Shown: positions 1-8,607, counted from the first letter of the stretch. The stretch is 33,787 nt of DNA from a bacterium (GCA_021158045.1 JAGGVK010000031.1:1-33787), one strand, 5' to 3'. The notes: generated by a model not told the origin, from the letters alone. Program-made: numbers and translations.

Positions 1-79
1 AAGCAGGCCCTATTGGAGGGGCTGGGGTAGCTTTGCCAGCAGGAATATGAAGTTTTACTATTGCTGCTACTTTTTTCAT
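1..79 (-). CDS. rplK: Ribosomal protein L11, N-terminal fragment (runs off the window)
   Basis: This is the first 26 codons of a gene reading leftward out of the window. The translation starts [19 protein letters not shown] and continues APPIGPA, the classic L11 N-terminus, whose proline-rich segment binds 23S rRNA and the GTPase-associated centre. Its ATG overlaps the nusG stop codon as ATGA (positions 76-79), so the two are translationally coupled. The order secE-nusG-rplK is the conserved bacterial arrangement, which supports the call despite the short length. Confidence 0.93.
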   Translation of the reverse strand, partial: MKKVAAIVKLHIPAGKATPAPPIGPA

Positions 80-621
80 ATTTTTTTCACTTGTAAAGAG
101 TCTACCTCAACTGGCGTATCTCTGCCAAAAATATTTACTAAAACTTTAATCTTACCCCTATCTTTATCTATTTCCGAAACTCTGCCTTCAAAATCCTTAA
201 AAGGGCCATCTGTTATCTTGACTAAACTACCAAGCGTAACGTCTACTTTATACTGAGGCGCCTCTACTCCCATTCTTTTTTTAAGAATCTCAATCTCCTT
301 AGGTGAAACAGGAATAGGAGTTGTTCCAGCCCCAATAAACCCAGTCACCCTAGGAGTATTTCTTACTACATACCATGAATCATCAGTAACTATCATTTCC
401 ACAAGCACGTAACCGGGATAAATTTTCTCTTCAACAAGTTTTCTCTTTCCATTTTTTATCTTAATTTTTTTTTCTTTCGGCACTATAACATTAAAAATCT
501 TATCTTCCATACCCAAACTTTCAATTCTTTGGCGCAAATTTTTGGCTACTGCGTCCTCATACCCAGAGTATGTATGCAACACATACCAATTTCTTCCTTG
601 TTGTATCTTTTGTTTAGGCAT
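76..621 (-). CDS. nusG: Transcription termination/antitermination factor NusG
   Basis: The 181-residue protein has the normal bacterial NusG length. The NGN domain occupies about residues 10-120, with the motif [13 protein letters not shown] near the start and YPGYVLVEM in the middle, the surface that contacts the RNA polymerase clamp. A KOW domain follows at about 128-180 ([15 protein letters not shown]), which in relatives binds Rho or ribosomal protein S10. The protein couples transcription elongation to termination and translation. It lies 23 nt after secE and overlaps rplK by 4 nt, so it is part of the secE-nusG-rplK operon. No clear Shine-Dalgarno sequence precedes the ATG at 621. Confidence 0.97.
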   Translation of the reverse strand: MPKQKIQQGRNWYVLHTYSGYEDAVAKNLRQRIESLGMEDKIFNVIVPKEKKIKIKNGKRKLVEEKIYPGYVLVEMIVTDDSWYVVRNTPRVTGFIGAGTTPIPVSPKEIEILKKRMGVEAPQYKVDVTLGSLVKITDGPFKDFEGRVSEIDKDRGKIKVLVNIFGRDTPVEVDSLQVKKI

Positions 622-644
622 TGTGATCTGTATTATTCTATGTT

Positions 645-839
645 CTAAAACACAAACTCTTTCAGAAGTTTTGTGAACCCGGCATCCAAGAGGCTTAAAA
701 AAATTGCTACTGATATAGAAATGCCAACTACAATCAAGGTATATCTCAAAGTTTGTCGACGAGTTGGCCAGTCAATTTTCTTTGCTTCCACCCAAGACTC
801 CTTAAAAAAAATTTTAATTTTCTCAAAAATGCCCTTCAT
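645..839 (-). CDS. secE: Preprotein translocase subunit SecE
   Basis: This is a 64-residue protein with one transmembrane segment (about residues 37-58), preceded by the SecE amphipathic motif ESWVEAKKIDWPTRRQTL. SecE clamps SecY in the Sec translocon. The length matches the short single-helix SecE of most bacteria. A longer frame can begin at a TTG (position 857), but the ATG at 839 starts directly at the family N-terminus and has a GGTG element upstream, so I chose it. It is the first gene after the terminator that ends gyrB and sits immediately before nusG, as in most bacteria. Confidence 0.94.
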   Translation of the reverse strand: MKGIFEKIKIFFKESWVEAKKIDWPTRRQTLRYTLIVVGISISVAIFLSLLDAGFTKLLKEFVF

Positions 840-880
840 AATTTTCACCGTCTTCAACTCAAAAATTTAAACAAAGTCCT

Positions 881-900
881 TAAAAAAGCCCCTTAGGGCT
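881..900 (-). terminator. Intrinsic terminator after gyrB
   Basis: On the minus strand the stem AGCCC / GGGCT (887-891 with 896-900, four-base loop) is followed by six Ts. It lies about 45 nt after the gyrB stop and before secE, so it separates the two transcription units. The stem is short but GC-rich against an AT-rich background. Confidence 0.75.
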
Positions 901-945
901 CACTTTTATATTAGAACCCTTTTTGGAATTTGTCAAATAAAACAA

Positions 946-3900
946 CTAAATATCCAAGTTTTTAACTTCCTTTGCTCTTGCCTGCAAAAACTTTTTCCTT
1001 GGCAAAACTTCTTTACCCATTAAGACATCAAAAGTGTGGTCTGCAGCTTCAGCGTCTTCAATACTAACTCTCAAGAGAATACGATTAGCAGGATTCATTG
1101 TTGTCTCCCATAATTCCTCAGGATTCATTTCCCCTAAACCTTTATACCGCTGAATACTTATCTTTGCCTCCTTTTCTTTTCCTGCTTGCTGCCCGCTTTT
1201 CTTTTTCTTCGTTTTTCCGTCTTTAACAAGAGAAGGTTTTTTCAGATAAGACAAAATCTCTTCCTTGTCAGCATCTGTATAAGCATACTCTATTTTTTTG
1301 CCGAGTTGAATTTTATAAAGCGGCGGTTGGGCAATATATAAATAACCTCTGTCAATCACTTCCCTAAAATAACGGAAAAATAAAGTTAAGAGCAAAGTTC
1401 TGATATGAGCCCCGTCAACATCCGCATCGCTCATCAGAATTATTCGGTGATACCTCAACTTTGAAATATCAAAATCTTGGGCTATGGCTGTCCCTAGAGC
1501 AATAATTAAAGATTTAATCTCTTTAGAAGATAAAATTTTATCCAATCTTGCCCTTTCTGTGTTTAAAATTTTTCCCTTTAACGGCAGAATTGCTTGGCAT
1601 CTCCTATCTCTGGCTTGTTTTGCGCTTCCTCCAGCTGAATCACCTTCCACAACATAAAGTTCAGATTCTTCTGGATTTTTAGAGGAACAATCAGCTAATT
1701 TACCAGGCAAAGTCAAACCCTCTAAAATCCCCTTCCTTAAAACAGTTGTCCTAGCTGCTTTTGCTGCCCTTCTTGCTTTTGCTGAAAGCAGACAATTCTC
1801 AATAATGCTTTTTGCGTCTTGGGGATACTTCTCTAAAAAATTACTTAAACCCTCAGAAAGAATAGCTTCTACTGCTATCTTGGCTTCAGGATTGCCTAAT
1901 TTTGCTTTCGTTTGCCCTTCAAACTGAGGTTCTTTTAACTTCACCGATACCACTGCTACTATTCCCTCCCTCACATCATTACCCGTCAGATTTTCTTCTT
2001 TCTCCTTCAAAAAACCATTTTTCCTAGCATAATCATTAAGCGTTCTAGTCAAAGCGCTCCTAAAACCAGTAAGATGTGTTCCTCCTTCGCCTGTAAAGAT
2101 GTTATTAGCAAAGCTCTCTTCAAGAGATTCCATCTCTTTTGCATATTGGAAAGCCACTTCAACTATCACTCCTTCTTTTTCTCCTTTCACATAAAAAACA
2201 TTATTATGGCGAGTCTCTGCCCCATTTACTAAATATTTTACAAAAGAACGAATTCCACCTTCAAAATAAAAATTATATCTAAAAGACAAATTACTCCTTT
2301 CGTCCCTAATGCCTATCTTAACTCCCGGAGTAAGATAGGCTTGCTGGCGAAGATGCGCTAAAATTTTCTTTATGTCAAATTTGATGTTCCTAAATATCTC
2401 AGGGTCAGGCTCAAAAATAATAGTCGTGCCTCTCCTATCACATCTGCCAATTTTTTTCATCTTTGTAGTAGGTTTGCCTTTAGAGTATTCCTGAACATAC
2501 TTCTCTCCACCTCTGCAAATTTCAGCCCTCATATATTTGCTCAAAGCACACACCACTGACACCCCCACACCATGCAATCCTCCTGACACTTGATAGGCTT
2601 TTCCGCCAAATTTTGCCCCAGCATGTAATGTTGTCATTACAGTCTCAAGCGCTGATTTCTTTGTTTGGGGATGAATATCTACAGGAATTCCCCGGCCATC
2701 ATCTACAGTTTTTATTCTATTGCCATCCAAAAGAGAAACCTCTATGCTTTTGCAAAAGCCAGCCATTGCTTCGTCTAATGAATTGTGGCAACAAATGGGA
2801 GAGAACCCTCCTACAAAATTTTCTCCATTTGGCACTGAAACATCATAAACCCAAGGATGAGAATATTTTATTTTTTCAATTTTTCCAACTCTCAAAGCAC
2901 CTAAATTAGAATTCAAAAATTTTAAAGCTCCAGTATTTAAAGCCAACTTTCCCCTCTCTTTTAATAAAGTTGTAATTCCATTTCGAGAAATGCCTGTTTG
3001 CCCCTGATTGATACGGGATAAAGCAGTTCCTTTAAAACGCTTCGCAACTACCTCCTTAAAGGGAAGACAGTTGAAATATAAATAAGGGGGGTGAGTGGGT
3101 GGCATCCAATAAAAATCAATCCTGGAGGTTTGCGCTTTGGGTTTAAATGATGCCTGCTTTATTTTTCCTTTATAATTTACTTTTACATACTCTCTTCTTT
3201 CTTTATGTCCAACTTTTCCAAAACAATAACTCTTTCCTAAAGAGGAAAGCAAATAAGAAAGGGATGAAGTTAATTCCTTGTTTTTACTCAATAAAGAAAA
3301 TTTTGCTCTTTCTTTTCTAATGGGAAAAGTGTCATTTATTAAGCACCTTGTCCAAACATCGGTTGGATAGCCATCGCCGGCTAAATATCCTATCAAATAT
3401 CTTTCTCTAAAACTTTGTGGAAGATTAAAAATTAAATCAGGAACTTTTTTGTTAGAGCTGTTTTCGCCAGTTTTGAAAATCTCTCTAAAGACTAAAGCCA
3501 CTAAATAAGAATCAATAGCTACTGCTCTGGCCGTTTTACAAACATAATAGGAGTTTGGCTTAAAACCAAAAACTTTTCTAATCAGAAAGCAAGTATAGTT
3601 AATTAAGTTTTTCTCTTTAGGCTCCAAGCCAAAAACTACTTTGTTTTGAACATTTTTATTTTTTTCAATACATCCTTTAGCAGCAAAAATGCCCAACAGT
3701 TCAGCTAAATAGCGACCAGTCCTGAGTTTTGGCTTTAACAAAATTTTGGGATTCTGCCTTGTCCCAATTAAAACTTGCGTTTTAATTTTTGCAACATCTT
3801 TGGTTTTGAGTCTTCTTAGTAAATTAAAGGGTAAATAATTACACCGTTTGTAATCATAAAAGACATTAGAAGAGTGTTGAATGCGAGCCTTATCAGCTTT

Positions 3901-4614
3901 TTCTTTAAGGGCTGATTTTAATTGCTGATAAATCTCGCCAGTTAATAAATTTTTGATATTATACAAATGTATATTTTCTGTTTTTTGGGCTGGCAATTTC
4001 AAAAATTCGTCAATTAAATCAATTTCTTCAATTGGATTTTCAACTTCTGGCAAAACTTTTGGAACGACAATTGGTGTTCCAATTTGAATCTCCGACCCTT
4101 TGATTGGCAAAACCTGTCCGTCTTTTAAAGTGAATAAAGAGTGATAGGGAGTAATTTCTACCTGTTGGCCATTTTGCAAAGTAATCTTATAAATTTCACT
4201 ATTAACTTTATGACGAATCAAAGAAAAGACCGGTTGAAATTTCAATTTTAGGTTCTGGTGGTCAAAAGACAATGCTTCAACCTGAAAACTCTTTCTTAAA
4301 ATTTCCGCTTCTCCTTTAATTGATTTTTCCGCTAATTGAGAATTTTTAGCAAAATAATCGTCAATAAATTTTCCAATCTTTTCTATTTTAATTTTCCCCT
4401 TATCCCTTACTATAATAGGAGTATCGTAACTCACACTGTTGTCTACGCACTCCCAAATTAAATGATGCAACCCTTCAGAACCAGTTGAGCCAATATACAT
4501 TCCAGGCCTTCGCCTGACTGGCTCCAGGCCCTTTAGCACATATATGTCCTTGGCTGTATATGACTCCTTTTTAGTTTTTTTTGTTTTTGGTTGTGATTGT
4601 GTTTGCCGTGTCAT
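946..4614 (-). CDS. gyrB: DNA gyrase subunit B, interrupted by an in-frame intein
   Basis: This is a 1222-residue precursor. Removing the 552-residue intein (residues 60-611) leaves a 670-residue GyrB, a normal length. The N-extein carries the GHKL ATPase start (RRRPGMYIGSTG) and the N-box up to the Asn of ECVDN. The C-extein resumes with SLDEAMAGF and has the DDGRGIP and GGLHGVGVS ATP-lid motifs, the transducer domain, and a TOPRIM domain with EGDSAGG and DADVDGAHI (metal-binding acidic residues). It ends with the QRYKGLGEMN motif and a KNLDI C-terminus, which favour GyrB over ParE. The product supercoils DNA together with GyrA, which is not in this window. The gene starts at the edge of a repeat island, shows no Shine-Dalgarno sequence, and is followed by an intrinsic terminator. 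Confidence 0.96.
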   Translation of the reverse strand: MTRQTQSQPKTKKTKKESYTAKDIYVLKGLEPVRRRPGMYIGSTGSEGLHHLIWECVDNSVSYDTPIIVRDKGKIKIEKIGKFIDDYFAKNSQLAEKSIKGEAEILRKSFQVEALSFDHQNLKLKFQPVFSLIRHKVNSEIYKITLQNGQQVEITPYHSLFTLKDGQVLPIKGSEIQIGTPIVVPKVLPEVENPIEEIDLIDEFLKLPAQKTENIHLYNIKNLLTGEIYQQLKSALKEKADKARIQHSSNVFYDYKRCNYLPFNLLRRLKTKDVAKIKTQVLIGTRQNPKILLKPKLRTGRYLAELLGIFAAKGCIEKNKNVQNKVVFGLEPKEKNLINYTCFLIRKVFGFKPNSYYVCKTARAVAIDSYLVALVFREIFKTGENSSNKKVPDLIFNLPQSFRERYLIGYLAGDGYPTDVWTRCLINDTFPIRKERAKFSLLSKNKELTSSLSYLLSSLGKSYCFGKVGHKERREYVKVNYKGKIKQASFKPKAQTSRIDFYWMPPTHPPYLYFNCLPFKEVVAKRFKGTALSRINQGQTGISRNGITTLLKERGKLALNTGALKFLNSNLGALRVGKIEKIKYSHPWVYDVSVPNGENFVGGFSPICCHNSLDEAMAGFCKSIEVSLLDGNRIKTVDDGRGIPVDIHPQTKKSALETVMTTLHAGAKFGGKAYQVSGGLHGVGVSVVCALSKYMRAEICRGGEKYVQEYSKGKPTTKMKKIGRCDRRGTTIIFEPDPEIFRNIKFDIKKILAHLRQQAYLTPGVKIGIRDERSNLSFRYNFYFEGGIRSFVKYLVNGAETRHNNVFYVKGEKEGVIVEVAFQYAKEMESLEESFANNIFTGEGGTHLTGFRSALTRTLNDYARKNGFLKEKEENLTGNDVREGIVAVVSVKLKEPQFEGQTKAKLGNPEAKIAVEAILSEGLSNFLEKYPQDAKSIIENCLLSAKARRAAKAARTTVLRKGILEGLTLPGKLADCSSKNPEESELYVVEGDSAGGSAKQARDRRCQAILPLKGKILNTERARLDKILSSKEIKSLIIALGTAIAQDFDISKLRYHRIILMSDADVDGAHIRTLLLTLFFRYFREVIDRGYLYIAQPPLYKIQLGKKIEYAYTDADKEEILSYLKKPSLVKDGKTKKKKSGQQAGKEKEAKISIQRYKGLGEMNPEELWETTMNPANRILLRVSIEDAEAADHTFDVLMGKEVLPRKKFLQARAKEVKNLDI
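2782..4437 (-). mobile_element. Intein with LAGLIDADG homing endonuclease inside gyrB
   Basis: The element covers residues 60-611 of the precursor. Block A begins SVSYDTPIIV with Ser at position 1. Block B has the TPYH Thr/His motif at 155-158. Block F is YDVSVPNGENF at 590-600. The element ends CCHN with the penultimate His and terminal Asn (610-611), followed by Ser+1 of the C-extein. All residues for class 1 protein splicing are therefore present. Between the splicing blocks lies a two-motif LAGLIDADG endonuclease: LAELLGIFAAKG (303-314) and LIGYLAGDG (407-415). The second motif keeps its Asp (D414). In the first, the residue expected to be acidic is Lys313, so cleavage may be lost or reduced to nicking. 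The boundaries follow from the extein reading ECVDN-SLDEAMAGF. Confidence 0.95.
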
Positions 4615-5061
4615 AGAACAAATTAAAAATTAAAAATGAAAAATGAAAAACTACAGAGCAAAATTAAAAAAGAAAATTAATTTAATTTTAGATTTTAGAT
4701 TGTCATTTTTCATTTTTCACTTTTAATTTTTCATTTTTATTGCCTATCCTGCTTTTATGGAATTACAATAACAGAGGAAAAGAGATTGCTTCGTCGCTCC
4801 GCTCCTCGCAATGACAGAAGGGAGGAATCGCTTCGCTCAGGATGACAGCATGGCGAATGGCAAAGAAATAACCAATAATTAATTACCAATGACGAAACCC
4901 GAATGACGAATGACGAAAAAATGACCAATGAACAATGAACAAAATCTCAAATCTCAAATCTCGAAATTACATCTCAAAATGCAAAATTACAATTCAAAAT
5001 TCAAAATCTCTTTTAATTTTACATTTTAGCTTTTCATTTTTCACTTTTCACTTTTCACTTT
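4615..5061 (+). repeat. Composite repeat island between gyrB and pheT
   Basis: This is a non-coding 447-bp stretch made of modules that recur elsewhere in the window. In plus orientation they are: an AT-rich TTTTTCATTTTTCA module (about 4680-4740); a GATTGCTTCGTC...CGCAATGAC hairpin module (about 4781-4815); the ATGACGAAACCCGAATGACG module (about 4890-4925); an AAATCTC short tandem run (4943-4965); and a second AT-rich module (about 5013-5061) that runs into the pheT stop codon. I see no gene in it. It contains no recognisable transposase. Confidence 0.8.
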
Positions 5062-7173
5062 TCACTTCCTCACCTCCCATTCTGGATTCCTTTCCAATGC
5101 CTCAATTATCCTATGGTGTAAAGTGTCTACTTCTTTTGAGGACAACGTTCTGTTTGATGCCTGATAAATAATATGCAAAGAGAAACTCTCCTTGCCTTTG
5201 GGGATTTCGTCCCCATTATAAATATCAAAAATGTCAACATCTCTAACCAATTCGGTTCCGAGAGCATTAATAATATTAAGTATTTCTACTACTTTTGTGC
5301 CTTCAGGCACTAAAATTGACAAGTCCCTCACTGCCGCTGGGTATTTAGAAATCGGCTGATACTCTTTCTCTTCTAAGGCTAATTTAACCAATTTATCAAA
5401 CTCAATTTCAAAAGCAAATAACTTTTCCTTCATACCAAGCTCTTTTAGCAAGATGCTTGGATGAATTTCTCCTAAAACTCCAAGTTCCACTTCGCCTATT
5501 TTAATTTCTGCGCTCTTTGCTGGATGCCAAATAGAAAACGAAGAATTTTCCGGCTCTCGATGATAACTGTCATACCATACATCAGTAATCCCTAATGTCC
5601 TAAACAAAGCGTCAATTGCTCCTTTCAACTCATAAAATCCATCTTTCCCTATTCCCTGCCTTGTTAAAATCCCACTCAACATTCTCTCCTCTCTTACCCT
5701 AAAATTCTTATTCTGTTTTTTAGCCTTTAGTTCCGGTTTTTTTATCTTTCTGAAAGTTTTTCCTATTTCAAAAATCTTTATCTCAGGAAAGAGCTTCAGA
5801 TTCTTTTTTACACCACCTACTAAATTTGGAACCAAACTTGGCCTAAGGAACTTCTGGTTATCGCTCATTGGATTCGCTAACATTAATAAATTCCCTGTTT
5901 GGAAACCAAAATCTTCTGCTTGCTTTGCGTTCAAAAAAGAGTAACTGTAAACTTCAAAAAAACCCATTTCCTTTAACCTGCTCTTGACAAAGTTACGCCA
6001 AAATACAATGTCGTTCCGTTCTGGGGGTATCAATGCGCCAAGCGGTAAGACGCCAGGAATATTCTCATAGCCATAAATCCTGCCTATTTCTTCAACCAAG
6101 TCTTCTTCTAAAGAGATATCTGTCCTTCTTGTAGGAACTGTTACAATAAAACTTCTTGCACTTCTTTCCTTAATTTTAAAGCCAAGCCTTTTGAAAATTT
6201 TTTTTATTTCTTGCTTTGGAATTTTCACACCCAATAATTTTTCCGCACAATCTAATCTAAAAAGAATTCTCTTAGGTACAATTTTGCGGGGATAAATATC
6301 AACACCGCCTTTTACAATTTTTCCCCCTGCTGTTTTTTGAATTAAACTACAAACTCTTTCGGTAGCATAATCAATGAGATTTGGGTCTATTCCATTTTCA
6401 AACCGCCAAGAAGCATCGGTTTTAAGTTTAAGGGCTTTTGAAGCCTTCCGAATAAGGTTGGAATTGAAATTTGCTGCTTCAATAATAATGTTTTTTGTTT
6501 CAGAATCAATTCCTGTGCTTTTCCCTCCTTTAATTCCCGCTATCGCAATAGGTCTGTTTTGGTCGGCTATCACCAAAATATCTTTATCTAAAATATAAGT
6601 TTTATTATCCAAAGCTTCAATTTTTTCGCCCCTTCTTGCCTTTCTGACAACAACAAATTTCCGCATTAATCCGCGCTTATCCGCTTCTAATTTATCAAGG
6701 TCAAAGGCATGAATAGGCTGGCCCGTTTCTAACATCACATAATTTGTAATATCAACAATATTATTAATCGGCTGAAGCCCGCAAACCTTCAATCTTTCTT
6801 GGAGCCATCTCGGCGAAGATTTCACTTTTACTCCTAAAATTAGTTTTGCTGTATATCTAGGACAATCTTCTTTATTCTCCACTTCCACCCTAATAAAATC
6901 TTTGGCTTTTAAATTTTTGTTTTCTCTTAGTTTAGGATTTGGAATTTGGAGCTTGGAATTTGTGAGAACAGAACACTCACGAGCTACCCCAATATGAGAT
7001 AAGCAATCATGTGCCCTGTTTGGCAAAATATCAATGTCTAAAACAAAATCTCTATCTCTCTTTTTCACGCTCTCAACCTCAAAGCTGTGCATTGCCAAAA
7101 TATTGGCTATCTCCTTTGGCTTGGGTAGCTTTCTTTCAAAAAAAGATTGTAGCCAATTATATGAAAACTTCAT
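5062..7173 (-). CDS. pheT: Phenylalanyl-tRNA synthetase beta subunit (short form)
   Basis: The 703-residue protein compares with roughly 790-800 in E. coli-type PheT. It starts with MKFSYNWLQSFF, the usual B1 start. After SFEVESV it passes directly to VLDIDILPNRAHDCLSHIGV, so the roughly 100-residue EMAP/OB-fold tRNA-binding insert (B2) is missing. The B3/B4 editing region, the B5 domain, the catalytic-like core and the C-terminal anticodon-binding FDX-ACB domain (about 605-703, from YQPISKYPAAVRDLSIL) are present. With PheS it forms the (alpha-beta)2 enzyme that charges tRNA-Phe. The stop codon lies inside a repeat island, so the last residues may be a remodelled terminus. A decayed small gene separates it from pheS. 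Confidence 0.95.
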   Translation of the reverse strand: MKFSYNWLQSFFERKLPKPKEIANILAMHSFEVESVKKRDRDFVLDIDILPNRAHDCLSHIGVARECSVLTNSKLQIPNPKLRENKNLKAKDFIRVEVENKEDCPRYTAKLILGVKVKSSPRWLQERLKVCGLQPINNIVDITNYVMLETGQPIHAFDLDKLEADKRGLMRKFVVVRKARRGEKIEALDNKTYILDKDILVIADQNRPIAIAGIKGGKSTGIDSETKNIIIEAANFNSNLIRKASKALKLKTDASWRFENGIDPNLIDYATERVCSLIQKTAGGKIVKGGVDIYPRKIVPKRILFRLDCAEKLLGVKIPKQEIKKIFKRLGFKIKERSARSFIVTVPTRRTDISLEEDLVEEIGRIYGYENIPGVLPLGALIPPERNDIVFWRNFVKSRLKEMGFFEVYSYSFLNAKQAEDFGFQTGNLLMLANPMSDNQKFLRPSLVPNLVGGVKKNLKLFPEIKIFEIGKTFRKIKKPELKAKKQNKNFRVREERMLSGILTRQGIGKDGFYELKGAIDALFRTLGITDVWYDSYHREPENSSFSIWHPAKSAEIKIGEVELGVLGEIHPSILLKELGMKEKLFAFEIEFDKLVKLALEEKEYQPISKYPAAVRDLSILVPEGTKVVEILNIINALGTELVRDVDIFDIYNGDEIPKGKESFSLHIIYQASNRTLSSKEVDTLHHRIIEALERNPEWEVRK

Positions 7174-7204
7174 AGTTTTATTTTTTTACTTCTTTTTCCA
7201 ACGT

Positions 7205-7320
7205 TTTCACTAGCCATAATTTATAGCATTAACAATAATTCTTTCAATATCCTCCTTGGATTATCATTGAAAAAATATGGCCACATAAGACATCTAAAAT
7301 TCTGGCAATTTCTTCTTCAT
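7205..7320 (-). pseudogene. Decayed small gene between pheS and pheT, DUF6922-like (tentative)
   Basis: The 154-bp gap has no intact frame, but three minus-strand frames give pieces that could belong to one former protein: MKKKLPEF from the ATG at 7320, then RCLMWPYFFNDNPR in a second frame, then EDIERIIVNAINYG in a third. Joined by two frameshifts, this resembles the short CPR/cyanobacterial proteins (the family I know as DUF6922) that read roughly KLPEFLKPLFW...IIVNAINYG and often sit beside nucleotidyltransferase toxins. The resemblance is from memory and the pieces are short, so this is weak evidence. Confidence 0.35.
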
Positions 7321-7327
7321 AATTTGC

Positions 7328-8368
7328 TTAGAATTGCTTTAAAAATCTCAAATCCACAGAATGAAACAGTCTGATATCAGGAATATTATATTTCAACATC
7401 GCCAATCTATCCAAACCCATGCCAAAAGCAAAACCTTGCCAATTTTTTGGATTCAATCCTGCTGCCTTGAACACTTTTGGATGCACCATCCCTGCTCCTA
7501 TAACCTCAGCCCATTCTTTTGTGCTTTTCCAAAAAATATCTACCTCAAAACTTGGTTCAGTGAAAGGAAAATAACTGGGGCGCAAACGCATTTTTATGTC
7601 TCCTGCAAAAAATTTCTTTACAAATTCTTGGATAACAGCCTTAAAATTAGCAACAGATATTTTTCCCCGTTCTTCCACCATTAACCCTTCTACCTGATAA
7701 AATTGAAATTCATGGGAAGCATCTGTTGCTTCATGCCGAAAACACTTCCCCGGCACTACAATCCTTAAGGGCGGATTATGTTTTTCCATATAACGAATTT
7801 GAACCGGGCTAGTGTGGGTCCGCAATAAAAGCCTTTCACTTTTTGCTTTTTGCTTTCTGGTTTCTGGTTCTTTTCCTTTGAGCCAAAATGTATCCCACAT
7901 ATCTCTGGCAGGATGGTCTTTGGGAATATTTAAGGCATCAAAATTATACCACTCTGTTTCAACTTCGGGCCCCAAAACAACAGAAAAACCCATAGATTGA
8001 AAAATTTCCTCCACCCTCTGTTCCACTAATGTTAAAGGGTGCAAATGCCCTCTTTCTACTTTTACGCCCGGAGCAGTAATATCTATTCTCTCCTCTGAAA
8101 GAGCCTTTTTTATCATCTCCTGCTGAAAGAAAGCCCTTTTTTTCACCAATATTTCTTGCAGAAACTGTTTTATTTCATTAATCCTCTTTCCTATTTCCTT
8201 CCTTTTTTCAGGCGTTGCTTTTGAAAGCATCTTTATGCACTGGTTTACCTCCCCTTTTTTGCCAAGAAATTGCCGATATAATTTTTCAAGTTCAAAAACG
8301 CTTTGAGCGTTTTTTATTGCTTTCTCGGCCTTAGATTTCAAATTTTCTAAATCTTTTTTGTCTAACAT
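7328..8368 (-). CDS. pheS: Phenylalanyl-tRNA synthetase alpha subunit
   Basis: The 346-residue protein has the usual PheS layout: an N-terminal coiled coil (about residues 1-90) that grips tRNA, then the class II catalytic core. The core carries LLRTHTSPVQIRYM, the motif 2 region PGKCFRHEATDASHEFQFYQ, and motif 3 GFAFGMGLDRLAMLKY with the ATP-binding Arg near the C-terminus. It activates Phe and transfers it to tRNA-Phe together with PheT, encoded 154 nt downstream. A sigma-70-like promoter (8377-8405) sits so close to the ATG that the mRNA would have a leader of only a few nucleotides. Confidence 0.97.
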   Translation of the reverse strand: MLDKKDLENLKSKAEKAIKNAQSVFELEKLYRQFLGKKGEVNQCIKMLSKATPEKRKEIGKRINEIKQFLQEILVKKRAFFQQEMIKKALSEERIDITAPGVKVERGHLHPLTLVEQRVEEIFQSMGFSVVLGPEVETEWYNFDALNIPKDHPARDMWDTFWLKGKEPETRKQKAKSERLLLRTHTSPVQIRYMEKHNPPLRIVVPGKCFRHEATDASHEFQFYQVEGLMVEERGKISVANFKAVIQEFVKKFFAGDIKMRLRPSYFPFTEPSFEVDIFWKSTKEWAEVIGAGMVHPKVFKAAGLNPKNWQGFAFGMGLDRLAMLKYNIPDIRLFHSVDLRFLKQF

Positions 8369-8376
8369 ACACTTTT

Positions 8377-8405
8377 ATTTTATCACCAATTTCAAATTTA
8401 TTCAA
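8377..8405 (-). promoter_or_regulatory. Promoter of pheS-pheT
   Basis: On the minus strand, TTGAAT (8400-8405) and TAAAAT (8377-8382) are separated by 17 bp. The predicted start is about 8370, two nucleotides before the ATG at 8368, which implies a leaderless or nearly leaderless mRNA. No Shine-Dalgarno sequence is present, in agreement. Confidence 0.55.
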
Positions 8406-8430
8406 CTATAAGCAAAAGCATTTATAGACC

Positions 8431-8476
8431 AAAAATAAAAAAGAGTTCGTCCACATTTAAGAACGACCTCACTCTT
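8431..8476 (-). terminator. Terminator of the tRNA-Met-tRNA-Asp unit
   Basis: On the minus strand, three bases after tRNA-Asp, AAGAGT pairs with ACTCTT (8471-8476 with 8441-8446), with a further GTC/GAC inner stem. A T-rich tract (TTTTTTATTTTT) follows. It ends tRNA transcription just upstream of the pheS promoter. Confidence 0.7.
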
Positions 8477-8478
8477 AG

Positions 8479-8554
8479 CGGTCGCGATGGGATTTGAACC
8501 CATGATCTTCTCCGTGACAGGGAGACGTGTTAAGCCGGGCTACACCACGCGACC
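8479..8554 (-). tRNA. tRNA-Asp (GTC)
   Basis: A 76-nt cloverleaf on the minus strand. The acceptor stem GGTCGCG / CGCGACC is perfect. The D-arm is GTGT...ACAC. The anticodon stem TCTCC/GGAGA encloses loop CTGTCAC, giving anticodon GTC. The T-arm is ATGGG-TTCAAAT-CCCAT and the discriminator base is G, as expected for Asp. CCA is not encoded. It lies 53 nt after tRNA-Met and is probably cotranscribed with it. Confidence 0.96.
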
Positions 8555-8607
8555 AAAATAACTTCACAACATCCTATCTTATAGATTTACAGATATGGCA
8601 AATCTTA

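Noticed and set aside
2613-2909. Plus-strand frame across the intein/C-extein junction
   Set aside because: It is antisense to the intact gyrB frame and has no gene signals.
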